The notes below the pieces were generated by a model. That model did not search any database and had not been told where the DNA came from. It saw nothing but the letters and a program-made list of their open reading frames with translations. This document shows, in pieces, positions 1 to 8,882 of a stretch of DNA of 64,000 nucleotides. The DNA lies in NCBI GenBank assembly GCA_016787525.1, contig JAEUUP010000062.1, positions 44,110 to 108,109 of the forward strand, in the 5' to 3' direction. How positions within the stretch are numbered: the stretch's first letter is position 1; the number at the start of each line of letters is the position of its first letter. A program made the position numbers and the translations under genes. The DNA is from Saprospiraceae bacterium (GTDB taxonomy: Bacteria > Bacteroidota > Bacteroidia > Chitinophagales > Saprospiraceae).

Positions 1-29
1 GGCTGACTTTTAATTAATGATAATCTAAG

Positions 30-220
30 AAACTGTTTTAAACCTATCACTCACTGTTTCTCGCTACACTCTCCGAAGGAATCCTTTGGACAAAATGCGC
101 TCTATAAAAAATCCTCTTTGTAAGTTTTTTTCTGCTTGCAGTGAACGCACATATTGCGCCACCAAGCTAACAGCATGGAAAAACAGTGAGAAATCGTATT
201 TGTAGGTTTTAAAACAGTTT
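30..220. repeat. Nested inverted-repeat intergenic element, copy A
   Basis: Outer arms at 30-45 and 204-220 (AAACTGTTTTAAACCT and its near complement) enclose inner arms CTCACTGTTT (50-59) and AAACAGTGAG (181-190). The 48-100 segment aligns base for base with the complement of the element near 25.1-25.2 kb, with about four mismatches over 52 bases. After that the long hairpin present in the 25-kb copy is missing and the alignment resumes at CTCTATAAAAAAT. I see no coding in positions 1-233. The element sits directly upstream of the GH16 gene and may carry a terminator or promoter. Confidence 0.7.
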
Positions 221-233
221 ATAAAATACAACC

Positions 234-1121
234 ATGCAAAAAATACATTTCTTGCTGATTTTACTCTTGCTAATCACAGCTTGCCGACCCACAAAAAAGA
301 TTGAAGCGGGTGTTTCAAAGGCTGATTTTTCTAAACCTAAAGACCTCGCGGGCATGAAACTGGTCTGGCAGGACGAGTTCAATACTGAGGGGGTGCCTGA
401 CACGGCGACTTGGGAACACGAACACGGTTTTGTCCGCAACCATGAACTGCAATGGTATCAACCCGACAATGCTGTTTGCAAAAACGGGGTCTTGCTCATC
501 GAAGCCAGACGCACCAATCAGCCGAATCCGAATTTTAAGGAAGGGCAAAATGATTGGCGCAATCGTAAAAACATCACATTTACGTCGTCGAGTATCAATA
601 CACGCGGCAAAAAAGATTGGTTGTTCGGGACATTTCTCATTCGTGCTCGAATAGATACGACGCTGGGGGCGTGGCCCGCAATTTGGACTTTGGGCGTTAA
701 AGAACCGTGGCCCGAGAAAGGCGAAATTGACATCATGGAGTTTTATCGCCGCAACAATGTACCGATTGTTTTGGGCAATTTTGCATGGGGAACAGGCAAA
801 CCTTATGTCGCTAAATGGGACGGAATGGATGTACCCCTCAGTCATTTTACCAAAAACAACCCAAAATGGGTCAACGAATTTCACATTTGGCGCATGGATT
901 GGGATAAAAACAGCCTCAAAATCTATCTCGACGATGAATTGATAAATGAGGCGGATTTTACAAAAACCATCAATCCAGACGGTAAAAACCCTTTTTTGCA
1001 ACCACATTATCTGTTGTTGAATTTGGCAATTGGCGGCGATCACGGCGGTACGCCCCGCGAATCCACCCAAACAATTCGGTATGAAGTGGATTATGTGCGG
1101 GTGTATCAAAAAATAGAATAG
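234..1121 (+). CDS. GH16 family beta-glucanase lipoprotein
   Basis: This is a 295-residue predicted lipoprotein: a hydrophobic stretch ends in the lipobox LITAC with Cys17. The GH16 catalytic signature EIDIME is at residues 164-169, with E164 the expected nucleophile and E169 the acid/base. Aromatic cleft residues flank it (WPAIWTLG upstream, WDGMD downstream), and the C-terminal strand VDYVRVYQ is typical of the family. Family members cleave beta-1,3 or mixed beta-glucans, agarose, carrageenan or porphyran; the sequence alone does not fix the substrate. It opens a co-directional block with DUF2264, GH88 and DUF1501 genes. The iterated oligomer at 383 encodes Thr-Glu-Gly. The family call is secure and the substrate is inferred only. 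Confidence 0.92.
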   Translation: MQKIHFLLILLLLITACRPTKKIEAGVSKADFSKPKDLAGMKLVWQDEFNTEGVPDTATWEHEHGFVRNHELQWYQPDNAVCKNGVLLIEARRTNQPNPNFKEGQNDWRNRKNITFTSSSINTRGKKDWLFGTFLIRARIDTTLGAWPAIWTLGVKEPWPEKGEIDIMEFYRRNNVPIVLGNFAWGTGKPYVAKWDGMDVPLSHFTKNNPKWVNEFHIWRMDWDKNSLKIYLDDELINEADFTKTINPDGKNPFLQPHYLLLNLAIGGDHGGTPRESTQTIRYEVDYVRVYQKIE

Positions 1122-1198
1122 TTTTGTGTGTTTGACACGTTTATAAGGCGTGGATGTAAAAAGTTTCTCTTCGGAGTGAATGTTTTTGACACACAAAA
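1122..1198. repeat. Short inverted-repeat element between GH16 and DUF2264 genes
   Basis: TTTTGTGTG at 1122-1130 is inverted as CACACAAAA at 1190-1198, and both arms adjoin TTTGACAC-type sequence. The bases just downstream (CAACTACTTAATTTTT, around 1210-1226) resemble the right end of the element near 5660 (GACTACTTAATTTT). It may therefore be a short relative of the element family at 5453-5672. It could form a hairpin in the intercistronic RNA. Confidence 0.5.
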
Positions 1199-1235
1199 AA
1201 AATTTATTCTCAACTACTTAATTTTTAGTTCCAAT

Positions 1236-2495
1236 ATGACTACACGCAGAAGCCTTTTGAAAAGCCTGTCTTTGACGGGCGTTTTGGCGAGTTTGAGAAC
1301 GCCTTTTTCGGTTTTTGCTCAACCGCAATCGTCCTACCCCTCAGTCATGGGTGACGACCGTTGGTTTTGGGCGAGTACGCTGCACAAAATCGTGAATCCT
1401 GTCATCAAAAACTTGGCAGAAGGGACGCTGGTGGAGAAAATGCCGCTTGAAACACCACCGAATTACTTTTTAAAAGTTAAAAAAGTTACTTATTTGGAGG
1501 CTGTCGGGCGGACACTGGCAGGCGTTGCGCCTTGGTTGGCGTTGCCCGATGACGACACACCCGAAGGTCGGCTGCGGAAACAATTAAAAGCCGATTTACT
1601 GAGGGGGTTGCCGCGTTGTGTGGACCCTAAGAGCCCCGATTATTTGAATTTCCGCACCGAAGGGCAGCCGATTGTTGATGCGGCTTTTGTGGCACATGGT
1701 TTTTTACGTGCGCCCAATGTTTTGTGGCAACCTTTGGACGATTTGACTAAAAAACGTTTTGTGGAAGAGTTCAAATCTTTGCGCGACCGCAAACCCGCTT
1801 ACAGCAATTGGTTGTTGTTTTCGGGCATTACAGAGGCGTTTTTGTTGTCAATTGGCGAACAAGCTGACCCATTTCGGATAGATATAGCCATAAAAAAAAT
1901 GAAAGAATGGTATGTGGGCGATGGTTGGTACAGCGACGGCGACCGCTTTGCGATGGATTATTACAATTCGTTCGTGATTCATCCGATGCTCGTGGATATG
2001 CTCAAAATTTGCGTCGAACACAAAATGGCAACGCAAAATGAGTACGACGAAGCCCTCAAACGCATGGTGCGCCACGCCGATTTTCAGGAGCGTCTGCTGT
2101 CGCCCGAAGGGACTTTTCCTGTTTTTGGGCGTTCGATGACCTATCGGGCGGGTGCATTTCAAGTCTTAGCCCAAACTGCTTTGATGGAACAACTGCCCGA
2201 ACACATCGCACCCGCCCAAGTACGGTCGGGTTTGACCAAAATGTTGCGGCAGTTTTTTGAAGGTTCTCAAAATTTTGATAAAAATGGGTGGTTGTTATTG
2301 GGTTTCAATGGGTCACAACCGATGATTGCGGACGCTTACACCTCAACGGGCAGTTTGTATCTGACAACACTTGGGTTTTTGCCTTTGGGTTTACCCGCAA
2401 CGCATCGGTTTTGGACAGACCCCGCAGCAGATTGGACAGCCAAAAAGGCATGGGCAGGACAGTCTGTGAAAAAGGATTATCGAGTGGGCTACTGA
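1236..2495 (+). CDS. DUF2264 domain-containing protein, Tat-type signal
   Basis: The start at 1236 gives MTTRRSLLKSLSLTGVLASL, a twin-arginine-like signal. The longer reading from 1128 would place this signal internally and run through an inverted repeat, so I prefer 1236 (419 residues). The body matches DUF2264, an alpha/alpha-barrel family often found in polysaccharide utilisation loci. Recognisable stretches are DDRWFWASTLHKI near the start of the mature protein, a GWYSDGDRFAMDYYNSFVIHP block in the middle and a conserved GRSMTYR. No reaction is established to my knowledge; a hydrolase or lyase role on an oligosaccharide is inferred from fold and context. Two copies of the iterated oligomer lie inside (1337 as Pro-Ser-Val, 1597 as Leu-Arg-Gly). 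Confidence 0.8.
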   Translation: MTTRRSLLKSLSLTGVLASLRTPFSVFAQPQSSYPSVMGDDRWFWASTLHKIVNPVIKNLAEGTLVEKMPLETPPNYFLKVKKVTYLEAVGRTLAGVAPWLALPDDDTPEGRLRKQLKADLLRGLPRCVDPKSPDYLNFRTEGQPIVDAAFVAHGFLRAPNVLWQPLDDLTKKRFVEEFKSLRDRKPAYSNWLLFSGITEAFLLSIGEQADPFRIDIAIKKMKEWYVGDGWYSDGDRFAMDYYNSFVIHPMLVDMLKICVEHKMATQNEYDEALKRMVRHADFQERLLSPEGTFPVFGRSMTYRAGAFQVLAQTALMEQLPEHIAPAQVRSGLTKMLRQFFEGSQNFDKNGWLLLGFNGSQPMIADAYTSTGSLYLTTLGFLPLGLPATHRFWTDPAADWTAKKAWAGQSVKKDYRVGY

Positions 2496-2582
2496 TTTTA
2501 CCCCTCAGTATTTTTTATACAAAAAACATGATGACACGCTTTTTTCACCACCTTTTGTTCAAATAACAAAACAATCAGAATA

Positions 2583-3797
2583 ATGAAAAATCAATGGCTT
2601 TTAATCTTCTCTTTCGCGCTCATTATGAGTTGTACGACTACCAAAACCGCCCGCTTTGCCAAAGACAAAACCTTGTTAACAGCAATTGACCAAAATTTCA
2701 AAGATGCAGTCGAGCAATACAAGTTTCTGGCAAAAAACCTACCTGCTGATAAGTTTCCCAAAACTTATTTTCCTAAAACAGACACATACGAATTCAGTAA
2801 TTCGGAGTGGTGGTGCAGTGGGTTCTATCCTGGGTCGCTCATTTATTTGTATGAACACACCAAAGACCCCTTTTTGCAGACCGAAGCCGAGCGCATTTTG
2901 AAGGTGTTGGAAAAAGAAAAGAACAATACCACCACCCACGACTTAGGTTTTATGATGTTTTGCAGTTTTGGCAATGCCAAAGACTTGCTCAAATCTGCCA
3001 ATCCGATGGATTACAAAAGTATTTTGTTGCAAAGTGCCAAGTCATTGAGTACCCGTTTTGCCCCCTCAGTAGGCTGCATCAAATCGTGGGATTCGCGCAA
3101 TCCCAAAGACTTTTTGGTCATTATTGACAATATGATGAACCTCGAATTGTTGTTTTGGGCAACCCGCGTTTCGGGCGATTCTTCTTTCTACAAAATCGCT
3201 GTGACCCATGCCAATACCACGATGAAACACCATTTTCGTCCCGATTTTAGCTCCTACCACGTCATCAATTACGACAAAGAAACGGGCGGTGTTCAACAGA
3301 AAAAAACAGCGCAAGGCTATGCCGATGGTTCAGCTTGGGCGCGTGGACAGGCTTGGGGTTTGTACGGTTACACGGTGATGTTTCGTGAAACCCACGACAA
3401 ACAATATTTAGAACAAGCCCATAACATCGCTCGTTTTTTGCTCAATCACCCCAATTTGCCTGCCGATAAAATTCCATTTTGGGATTTCAATGCGCCCGAC
3501 ATTCCAAATGCCCTGCGCGATGCATCGGCGGCTTCAATTACGGCATCGGCTTTACTGGAGTTAGCCACTTACAGTGATGCCAAAATGGCTTCTAACTACT
3601 TCAAAACCGCCGAAACGATGCTCAAATCGCTGTCAAATCCAACTTATAAAGCGGCTTTTGAGAAAAATGGCGGTTTTTTAATCCAACACGGCGTAGGGCA
3701 TATTCCACAAAAAACGGAGGTAGATGTGCCATTGACTTATGGTGATTATTACTACTTGGAAGCGATGCGACGGTATAAAAATTTGCCTAATCGCTGA
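2583..3797 (+). CDS. GH88 unsaturated glucuronyl hydrolase, lipoprotein
   Basis: This 404-residue predicted lipoprotein has the lipobox IMSC (Cys17). GH88 enzymes remove the 4,5-unsaturated uronic acid that polysaccharide lyases leave on oligosaccharides, by hydration of the vinyl ether. Visible landmarks are SEWWCSGFYPGSLIYLYE, D120 in HDLGFMMF and D182 in IIDNMMNLELL, which correspond to the two catalytic aspartates of the family, then DGSAWARGQAWGLYGY and DASAASITASALLEL. Its presence implies that a lyase product is processed, although no lyase gene is in this window. It is co-directional with DUF2264 (87-base gap, oligomer at 2501) and DUF1501. Confidence 0.92.
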   Translation: MKNQWLLIFSFALIMSCTTTKTARFAKDKTLLTAIDQNFKDAVEQYKFLAKNLPADKFPKTYFPKTDTYEFSNSEWWCSGFYPGSLIYLYEHTKDPFLQTEAERILKVLEKEKNNTTTHDLGFMMFCSFGNAKDLLKSANPMDYKSILLQSAKSLSTRFAPSVGCIKSWDSRNPKDFLVIIDNMMNLELLFWATRVSGDSSFYKIAVTHANTTMKHHFRPDFSSYHVINYDKETGGVQQKKTAQGYADGSAWARGQAWGLYGYTVMFRETHDKQYLEQAHNIARFLLNHPNLPADKIPFWDFNAPDIPNALRDASAASITASALLELATYSDAKMASNYFKTAETMLKSLSNPTYKAAFEKNGGFLIQHGVGHIPQKTEVDVPLTYGDYYYLEAMRRYKNLPNR

Positions 3798-3893
3798 TTT
3801 TACTAATAAATGATGAATAAAATACAGCGTTTCTTGGGAGAATATCTGGGTGAATAACGCCCAAATAGATATATTTACACAAAAAAGAAACGC

Positions 3894-5375
3894 ATGTCAC
3901 ATCACCATCACGACGAAGATTTCAGACTCAATACGCCCGATTTTGCCGATTTGAATCGGCAACTCGATAGGCGGCATTTTCTCTCAAAAACGGCATTCGG
4001 TTTGGGGGCGATGGCTTTGAATGGTCTTTTGGGTAGTACCAATGCGCTGAGCAATACCCCCTCAGTATTGACCGATATTCAGCAGATAGTACCCAAGGCC
4101 AAACGGGTTGTGTATCTTTTTATGGCTGGCGGACCTTCTCAGTTTGAGACATTTGATTATAAGCCCAAATTACAAAATATGTTGGGTCAAGGCTTGCCTG
4201 ATAGTGTGCGACAAGGACAACGATTGACGGGTATGAGTGCCAATCAAGCCATTTTACCCATTGCGCCTTCGGCATATTCTTTTAAACAATATGGTAAAAG
4301 TAAAACTTGGGTAAGCGAATTACTGCCTCATACAGCGCAAGTAGTGGATGATTTGTGCATCATAAAATCCATTTATACCGAACAAATCAACCACGACCCA
4401 GCTATTACCTTTTTTCAAACGGGGCATCAATTACCCGGACGACCATCTATTGGTTCGTGGTTGAGTTATGGTTTAGGGTCTGAAAACCAGAATTTACCGG
4501 CGTTTATCGTCTTAGTTTCTAAAAATGCGCCTAAAGACCAACCGTTATACGCCCGTTTGTGGGGCAATGGTTTTTTACCGTCAGAGTATCAAGGCGTACA
4601 ATTCAGAAGTGGCAAAGACTCTGTTTTATTTCTCAATGACCCCGAAGGATATGATGGTGCGGATAGAAAACAGATGTTAGATTATCTGTCGAAACTCAAC
4701 CAAATGCAAAATGAGGCTTGGGGCGACCCAGAAGTGGATGCCCGTATCGCCCAATATGAGATGGCATTTCGGATGCAAACGTCTGTGCCTGAAGTGATGG
4801 ACACCTCGAACGAACCCGATGAAGTTTTTGAATTATATGGAAAAGATAGCCGAGACAAGGGCTCTTATGCTGCGAACTGCCTTTTAGCCCGTAAATTATT
4901 GGAGCGTGATGTGCGATTTGTGCAATTGTACCACCAAGGTTGGGACCATCATGGCGGTTTGCCCAATGCTATGAGGCATCAATGCCAACAAATAGACCGC
5001 GCCACCGCTGCTTTAATTATTGATTTAAAACGGCGTGGTTTATTGGAAGATACGCTTGTGGTATGGGGTGGCGAATTTGGCAGAACAGTGTATTCACAAG
5101 GTAAGTTGGCAAAAGAAGATTATGGTCGAGATCATCATCCGCGTTGTTTTTCGATGTGGATGGCGGGAGCAGGTGTTAAAGCAGGGATAAGTTATGGTGA
5201 AACAGACGATTTTAGCTACAATATTATCAAAGACCCTGTTCATGTACATGATTTTCAAGCCACACTGCTACATTTAATGGGCATTGACCATGAACAATTG
5301 ACGTTTAAATTCCAAGGCCGTCGCTATCGCCTAACAGATGTGCATGGGCAGGTCGTGAAAGGAATTTTGGCTTAA
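3894..5375 (+). CDS. DUF1501 domain-containing protein
   Basis: The 493-residue product carries an N-terminal twin-arginine-like motif (DRRHFLSKTAFGLGAMAL, residues about 26-43) after a natural His-rich MSHHHH start. The DUF1501 family is related to alkaline phosphatases and sulfatases. Seen here are FMAGGPSQFETFDYKP, an INHDPAITFFQTGH block, QLYHQGWDHH, VVWGGEFGRT and DHHPRCFSMWMAGAGVK, which fit a metal-binding alkaline-phosphatase fold. DUF1501 genes usually pair with a DUF1549/DUF1553 gene; none is adjacent. Activity is unknown. The oligomer at 5378 begins two bases after the stop codon. Confidence 0.88.
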   Translation: MSHHHHDEDFRLNTPDFADLNRQLDRRHFLSKTAFGLGAMALNGLLGSTNALSNTPSVLTDIQQIVPKAKRVVYLFMAGGPSQFETFDYKPKLQNMLGQGLPDSVRQGQRLTGMSANQAILPIAPSAYSFKQYGKSKTWVSELLPHTAQVVDDLCIIKSIYTEQINHDPAITFFQTGHQLPGRPSIGSWLSYGLGSENQNLPAFIVLVSKNAPKDQPLYARLWGNGFLPSEYQGVQFRSGKDSVLFLNDPEGYDGADRKQMLDYLSKLNQMQNEAWGDPEVDARIAQYEMAFRMQTSVPEVMDTSNEPDEVFELYGKDSRDKGSYAANCLLARKLLERDVRFVQLYHQGWDHHGGLPNAMRHQCQQIDRATAALIIDLKRRGLLEDTLVVWGGEFGRTVYSQGKLAKEDYGRDHHPRCFSMWMAGAGVKAGISYGETDDFSYNIIKDPVHVHDFQATLLHLMGIDHEQLTFKFQGRRYRLTDVHGQVVKGILA

Positions 5376-5385
5376 TTTACTGAGG

Positions 5386-5409
5386 GGGGCGATAACTGAC
5401 TGTATCGCC
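5386..5409. terminator. Hairpin after the DUF1501 gene
   Basis: GGGCGATA and TATCGCCC form a perfect 8-bp stem around an 8-base loop, starting inside the G-run of the oligomer at 5378. No long T-run follows on the plus strand, so the terminator assignment is tentative. Confidence 0.55.
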
Positions 5410-5452
5410 CTGAAATAAGTTGACACTATTCAGTTAAAACCATTCATTTAGT

Positions 5453-5672
5453 TTAAGTAATTAGGAATAAGTTTTCGCGTGTTTGATACTCACTGTTTTG
5501 CGCTATGCGCAAAAGACGTACGTTGAAAGTTTTTCTATTGGAGCGAGCGATTTTTTGATTAAAATTTTGGCTTTGCCAAAATTTTAATCAAAAAATCGCT
5601 CGCTCCTCAAAGTCCTTTTCGCCGCCAAAGGCGGCGTTTGAAATGCACGAAAACTTATTTTTGACTACTTAA
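5453..5672. repeat. Nested inverted-repeat intergenic element, copy B, with a 32-bp perfect hairpin
   Basis: Imperfect outer arms (about 5455-5481 and 5646-5672, sharing AAAACTTATT and TACTT) enclose ACTCACTGTTTTG (5488-5500), the small palindrome GCGCTATGCGC (5500-5510), a perfect 32-bp inverted repeat with a 3-base loop (5540-5571, 5575-5606) and a second hairpin CGCCGCC/GGCGGCG near 5620-5637. It fills the gap between the convergent DUF1501 and GH42 genes and slightly overlaps the GH42 stop region. It could act as a bidirectional terminator. The core aligns with the complement of the element at 60.1-60.25 kb. Confidence 0.75.
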
Positions 5673-7786
5673 TTTTCTTCTACAATCTTCACATCCCACG
5701 CTTCCAAATTGAGGTTGCTCTCTTTGCTAACAGGTTGATTCGATAATAATTCTGTACCGTTGCCAAAAACATATTTCATTTGTTGCGGTGTTGGCGAATA
5801 GTTAAAAATATAGCGAATGGTTTTGCCTTGCTGATTCACACCTGATTTTACGATGGTTGGGAAAGCAAATTGTTGCTCCGTTTTCCATAAATTGGCTTTT
5901 TCGACGACATTTTTTAGAATCTTTTCGGTCAAAACCGAAGAAGTCAGACACCCAACATATGTCGCTGTGCCTTTGCCAAATGTATTTTGCGTCACAGCTG
6001 CATAATTACCCCAGACTGGATGGTCATAATAAGCCAAAACTTTGGCTGTTGTGGGTGTAATCAGTTCCATCCATGTCGTTACTTTATTTGCATTGCCTGC
6101 GCTGAATGGGTCATTTTTCAACTTCACATTCTGAGGAATAGTAAATTGGCTATAAGTTATGCCACACGCGTCATTGATGATGCCAGGTTGAATACTGCTT
6201 CTGACTTTGACATGCTCGTCTGAAAAACCGCTTTTAAAACTGTACAGCACATGACCGCCTTCTTTTACAAATTGGTTGAGTTTTTTCAAAATATCGTCTG
6301 AAGCTGCATAAAGAACAGGCACAACTATGAGTTTATATGCACTCAGCTCAGTATTTTTTGTAGCATCTAAAAAATCAATGCCTATATTCATTTTGTAAAG
6401 AGCGTCGTAGTAGGGGCGCAATATGTCGTTGTAATTTTCGCTTGCCCCCCAACCAAAACTAAACGCATTGAACGCTGTTTGTGCTTCATTGCTGAATAAG
6501 ATGGCAACATCGTTTTTCTTCTTTATATTGATGAGTTTGTCCGATAATCTAAGAAAGTCTTTTCCGATAGTTTGTGCTTCTTTGTAGGTCGGATTGGGCT
6601 CAAAATCGTGGCTCAAAAGTCCTTTCCAGTATGTTTCTGCCGAGTTGTGGATAGAATGCCAATGCCAATAACTCACCATATTTGCTCCCGCAGCCAAATG
6701 ACTAAAAGCTTGCAAACGCAGTTGGTTGGGATAAGGCACCCATTGAGGAAATCCTTGCGCTTCTGTTTCGATGACAAAAAAGTTTTTCCCGCCTTTCATG
6801 GAGCGCGCCAAATCGCCACCCAATGAAATTTCAATGCCCGTCAGATTGTCTTGTGTCGGATGATAAATATCAATGCCTGCAACATCCAATGCTTGTGCTG
6901 CTGCAAAATGATCAACATCGGGTTGGATGCCATAGGAATAACCGCGCCATTCGAGGTCAAAGTTTTGTGTGACAAATTGGTTGGGTTTGGCATATTCTTT
7001 CACAATTTTTGTTTGCCAAGCCAAAAAATTGGTGACCAGTTGACGTTGAAATTTTGAAAATTCGGCGTTCAAACTGGCATTAATCGAAGCGTTGAACGTG
7101 CCATTCACCACAGGAAAATCATCCCAATGATTGATTCTATTGCTCCAATAGTCTAAGCCAAACGCTTTATTTATCGCGTCTAAAGTTTGGAATTTATTTT
7201 TCATATAGGCGACAAAAGCCTTCTGTACATTCGCGCCCGATGTGCCATAGTGTTTGGTTTCATTATCCACTTGATAGCCAATGATGGCCGGATGGTCTTT
7301 GACATGCGCCAAAATTTGTCGAATCACTCTTTCAGAATGAAACCGGTAGTTTTCGTTGGTGATGTCCATATTTTGCCGTGCGCCATACTGCCGTTGACCT
7401 TGTGGTGTCGTCACCAATAATGAAGGATATTTTTTCGCCAACCAAGTAGGAACAGCATAAGTAGGTGTGCCAATGATGACTTTTATGCCTGCTTTATGCA
7501 TCGCATTCAAAACACGGTCAATACTTCTGAAGTCAAAAACATTGTCCTGCGGCTCAACGGTACTCCATGTTGATTCTGCGATTCTGACCACATTGATGCC
7601 TGTTTCTTTCATCATCGCAATATCCTTTTCGAGTCGGTCGTAAGGCATGTATTCGTCATAATAAGCGACACCAAAAAGTAATTTTTCTGCCTTGAATTGA
7701 GCGGATAATTTAATGTTAGACAGTAAAACAATGAGAATGAGCCACAAGCCAATTTGTGAGTGTGTCATTTTGACATTTTTATGCAT
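5669..7786 (-). CDS. GH42 family beta-galactosidase, secreted
   Basis: A GH42-type TIM-barrel enzyme. Starting at 7786 (MHKNVKMTHS, 705 residues) gives a basic n-region before the hydrophobic IGLWLILIVLL segment and a signal ending in SAQ. A start at 7813 would overlap the stop of the neighbouring Rep remnant. From the 7786 start, the acid/base is expected at E176 in YQVDNE and the nucleophile at E340 in VIETEAQ. Family hallmarks include FGVAYYDEYMP near the mature N-terminus, TPTYAVPTWLAKKYP and NMVSYWHWHS. A GATase1-like trimerisation region follows (IVVPVLYAASDD). It releases terminal beta-galactose. It carries no copy of the iterated oligomer, unusual for a gene this size here. Confidence 0.9.
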   Translation of the reverse strand: MHKNVKMTHSQIGLWLILIVLLSNIKLSAQFKAEKLLFGVAYYDEYMPYDRLEKDIAMMKETGINVVRIAESTWSTVEPQDNVFDFRSIDRVLNAMHKAGIKVIIGTPTYAVPTWLAKKYPSLLVTTPQGQRQYGARQNMDITNENYRFHSERVIRQILAHVKDHPAIIGYQVDNETKHYGTSGANVQKAFVAYMKNKFQTLDAINKAFGLDYWSNRINHWDDFPVVNGTFNASINASLNAEFSKFQRQLVTNFLAWQTKIVKEYAKPNQFVTQNFDLEWRGYSYGIQPDVDHFAAAQALDVAGIDIYHPTQDNLTGIEISLGGDLARSMKGGKNFFVIETEAQGFPQWVPYPNQLRLQAFSHLAAGANMVSYWHWHSIHNSAETYWKGLLSHDFEPNPTYKEAQTIGKDFLRLSDKLINIKKKNDVAILFSNEAQTAFNAFSFGWGASENYNDILRPYYDALYKMNIGIDFLDATKNTELSAYKLIVVPVLYAASDDILKKLNQFVKEGGHVLYSFKSGFSDEHVKVRSSIQPGIINDACGITYSQFTIPQNVKLKNDPFSAGNANKVTTWMELITPTTAKVLAYYDHPVWGNYAAVTQNTFGKGTATYVGCLTSSVLTEKILKNVVEKANLWKTEQQFAFPTIVKSGVNQQGKTIRYIFNYSPTPQQMKYVFGNGTELLSNQPVSKESNLNLEAWDVKIVEEN

Positions 7787-7805
7787 GCTGAGGGCAATGG
7801 TTTTG

Positions 7806-8207
7806 TTATGCAATACTTTTTTTCAAGTCTTCAATCTGAGCAGCGATTTGTTTGATGAGCGCAGCAAATTTTTTCGATGCATCTCTGAACGCATCTGGAT
7901 TCATCAATTCTATTTGCCGTATAACCGCATCACGCAGCACTTTATTACTCTGCTACACATCCATGCCCAAACCTTCCAATGGCTGACCAACTTTTTTTAC
8001 AATGGCATCAATTTTTTTTCCCTGTTTCTCTTCATCAAATGAAAATTTGATGTTCGTGGTAGTTTCCAAATCTTTTTGTGCTTTCAATATCACTTTTTGT
8101 TTGAAATTGGCGTATAAAGGATATTCGCCCTGTGTCAAACCCAAAATCAAACGCAAATCGTCAATTTTGAAACGTCTTTTGCCGATTTTTTCATATTGCT
8201 TGATTTA
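7806..8207 (-). pseudogene. Rep_3 (RepB-type) plasmid replication initiator, C-terminal remnant
   Basis: On the minus strand the frame opens directly after a stop near 8208 and reads IKQYEKIGKRRFKIDDLR, LILGLTQGEYPLYANFKQ and a KIDAIVKK segment. This is the recognisable C-terminal winged-helix half of Rep_3 initiators. An in-frame TAG at 7953-7955 interrupts it, after which the same frame continues for about 48 codons (VLRDAVIRQIELMNPDAF ...) to TAA at 7806. The N-terminal two thirds of the family are absent. It cannot encode a working initiator. Confidence 0.75.
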
Positions 8208-8882
8208 TCGTTAAAACCATCTGCAATTATACATATAACTTGATGAAAACTAAGTTATAGGAATTGTTTTTTCTAACATAAATGGAAGTTTCTCCCAGTC
8301 CGATTTTGGTTATACCACTAAAGCTTTCTTCGCTAAAATAGAGCTATTTCGCATATAAACCGCTCAAAATTTGTCAACCCTTTGGAAGGGTGTTGTTGTT
8401 TGAGCATTCAGTAGTGTGAGATGCCGTTATTCCGTCTTTTAGGTTATCCATTATCCATGGTAGTCTGTATCAGGTTTGGACATTCAGAGCATGGGGCGAA
8501 ATGATTGATTCTTTACAACTTAAAATGCGGCGAAAATCACAATTGCCTGTGCTGTGAGTACCCCCTCAGTATAACTCACAAAATAGACTCTCGAATAGGG
8601 CAGGTGTATCAATTGTTATTGTAGAAAATGCTCAGTGCTGTCATAAAAATTGTAGCAACGAATATTTGAATTAGCCAATCTCAAATGAGATCGTGATAGG
8701 AGTTAGGTTTTTGTTTTTTGTTTTAAAAAGCGTCTCACGACTTTGTAATAAAAACTATAAAAACAATAAATACTGTTTTTATATTTTTTATAGTAAAAAT
8801 AATTTTTAAAACAAAAGCTATTTTTACTGCTTTTACTATTTTTATTATAAAAAATATTACTTTTACCCAAAATGGAAAAAAC
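8208..8882. other. Non-coding stretch of the plasmid remnant with AT-rich parS-like repeats
   Basis: No convincing gene. TGTGAGT (around 8554) and ACTCACA (around 8574) form an inverted repeat around the oligomer at 8562. From about 8755 to 8870 the sequence is almost pure A/T with recurring CTATAAAAAC, GTTTTTATA, CTATTTTTA and TTTTACTATTTTT words on both strands, immediately upstream of parA. Such repeats are typical of partition centromeres or iterons, but no function is shown. Confidence 0.5.

Noticed and set aside
315..1196. A 293-codon open frame on the minus strand opposite the GH16 gene
   Set aside because: It is a shadow of the GH16 gene: no signal or domain is recognisable, and the plus frame has a full catalytic motif.
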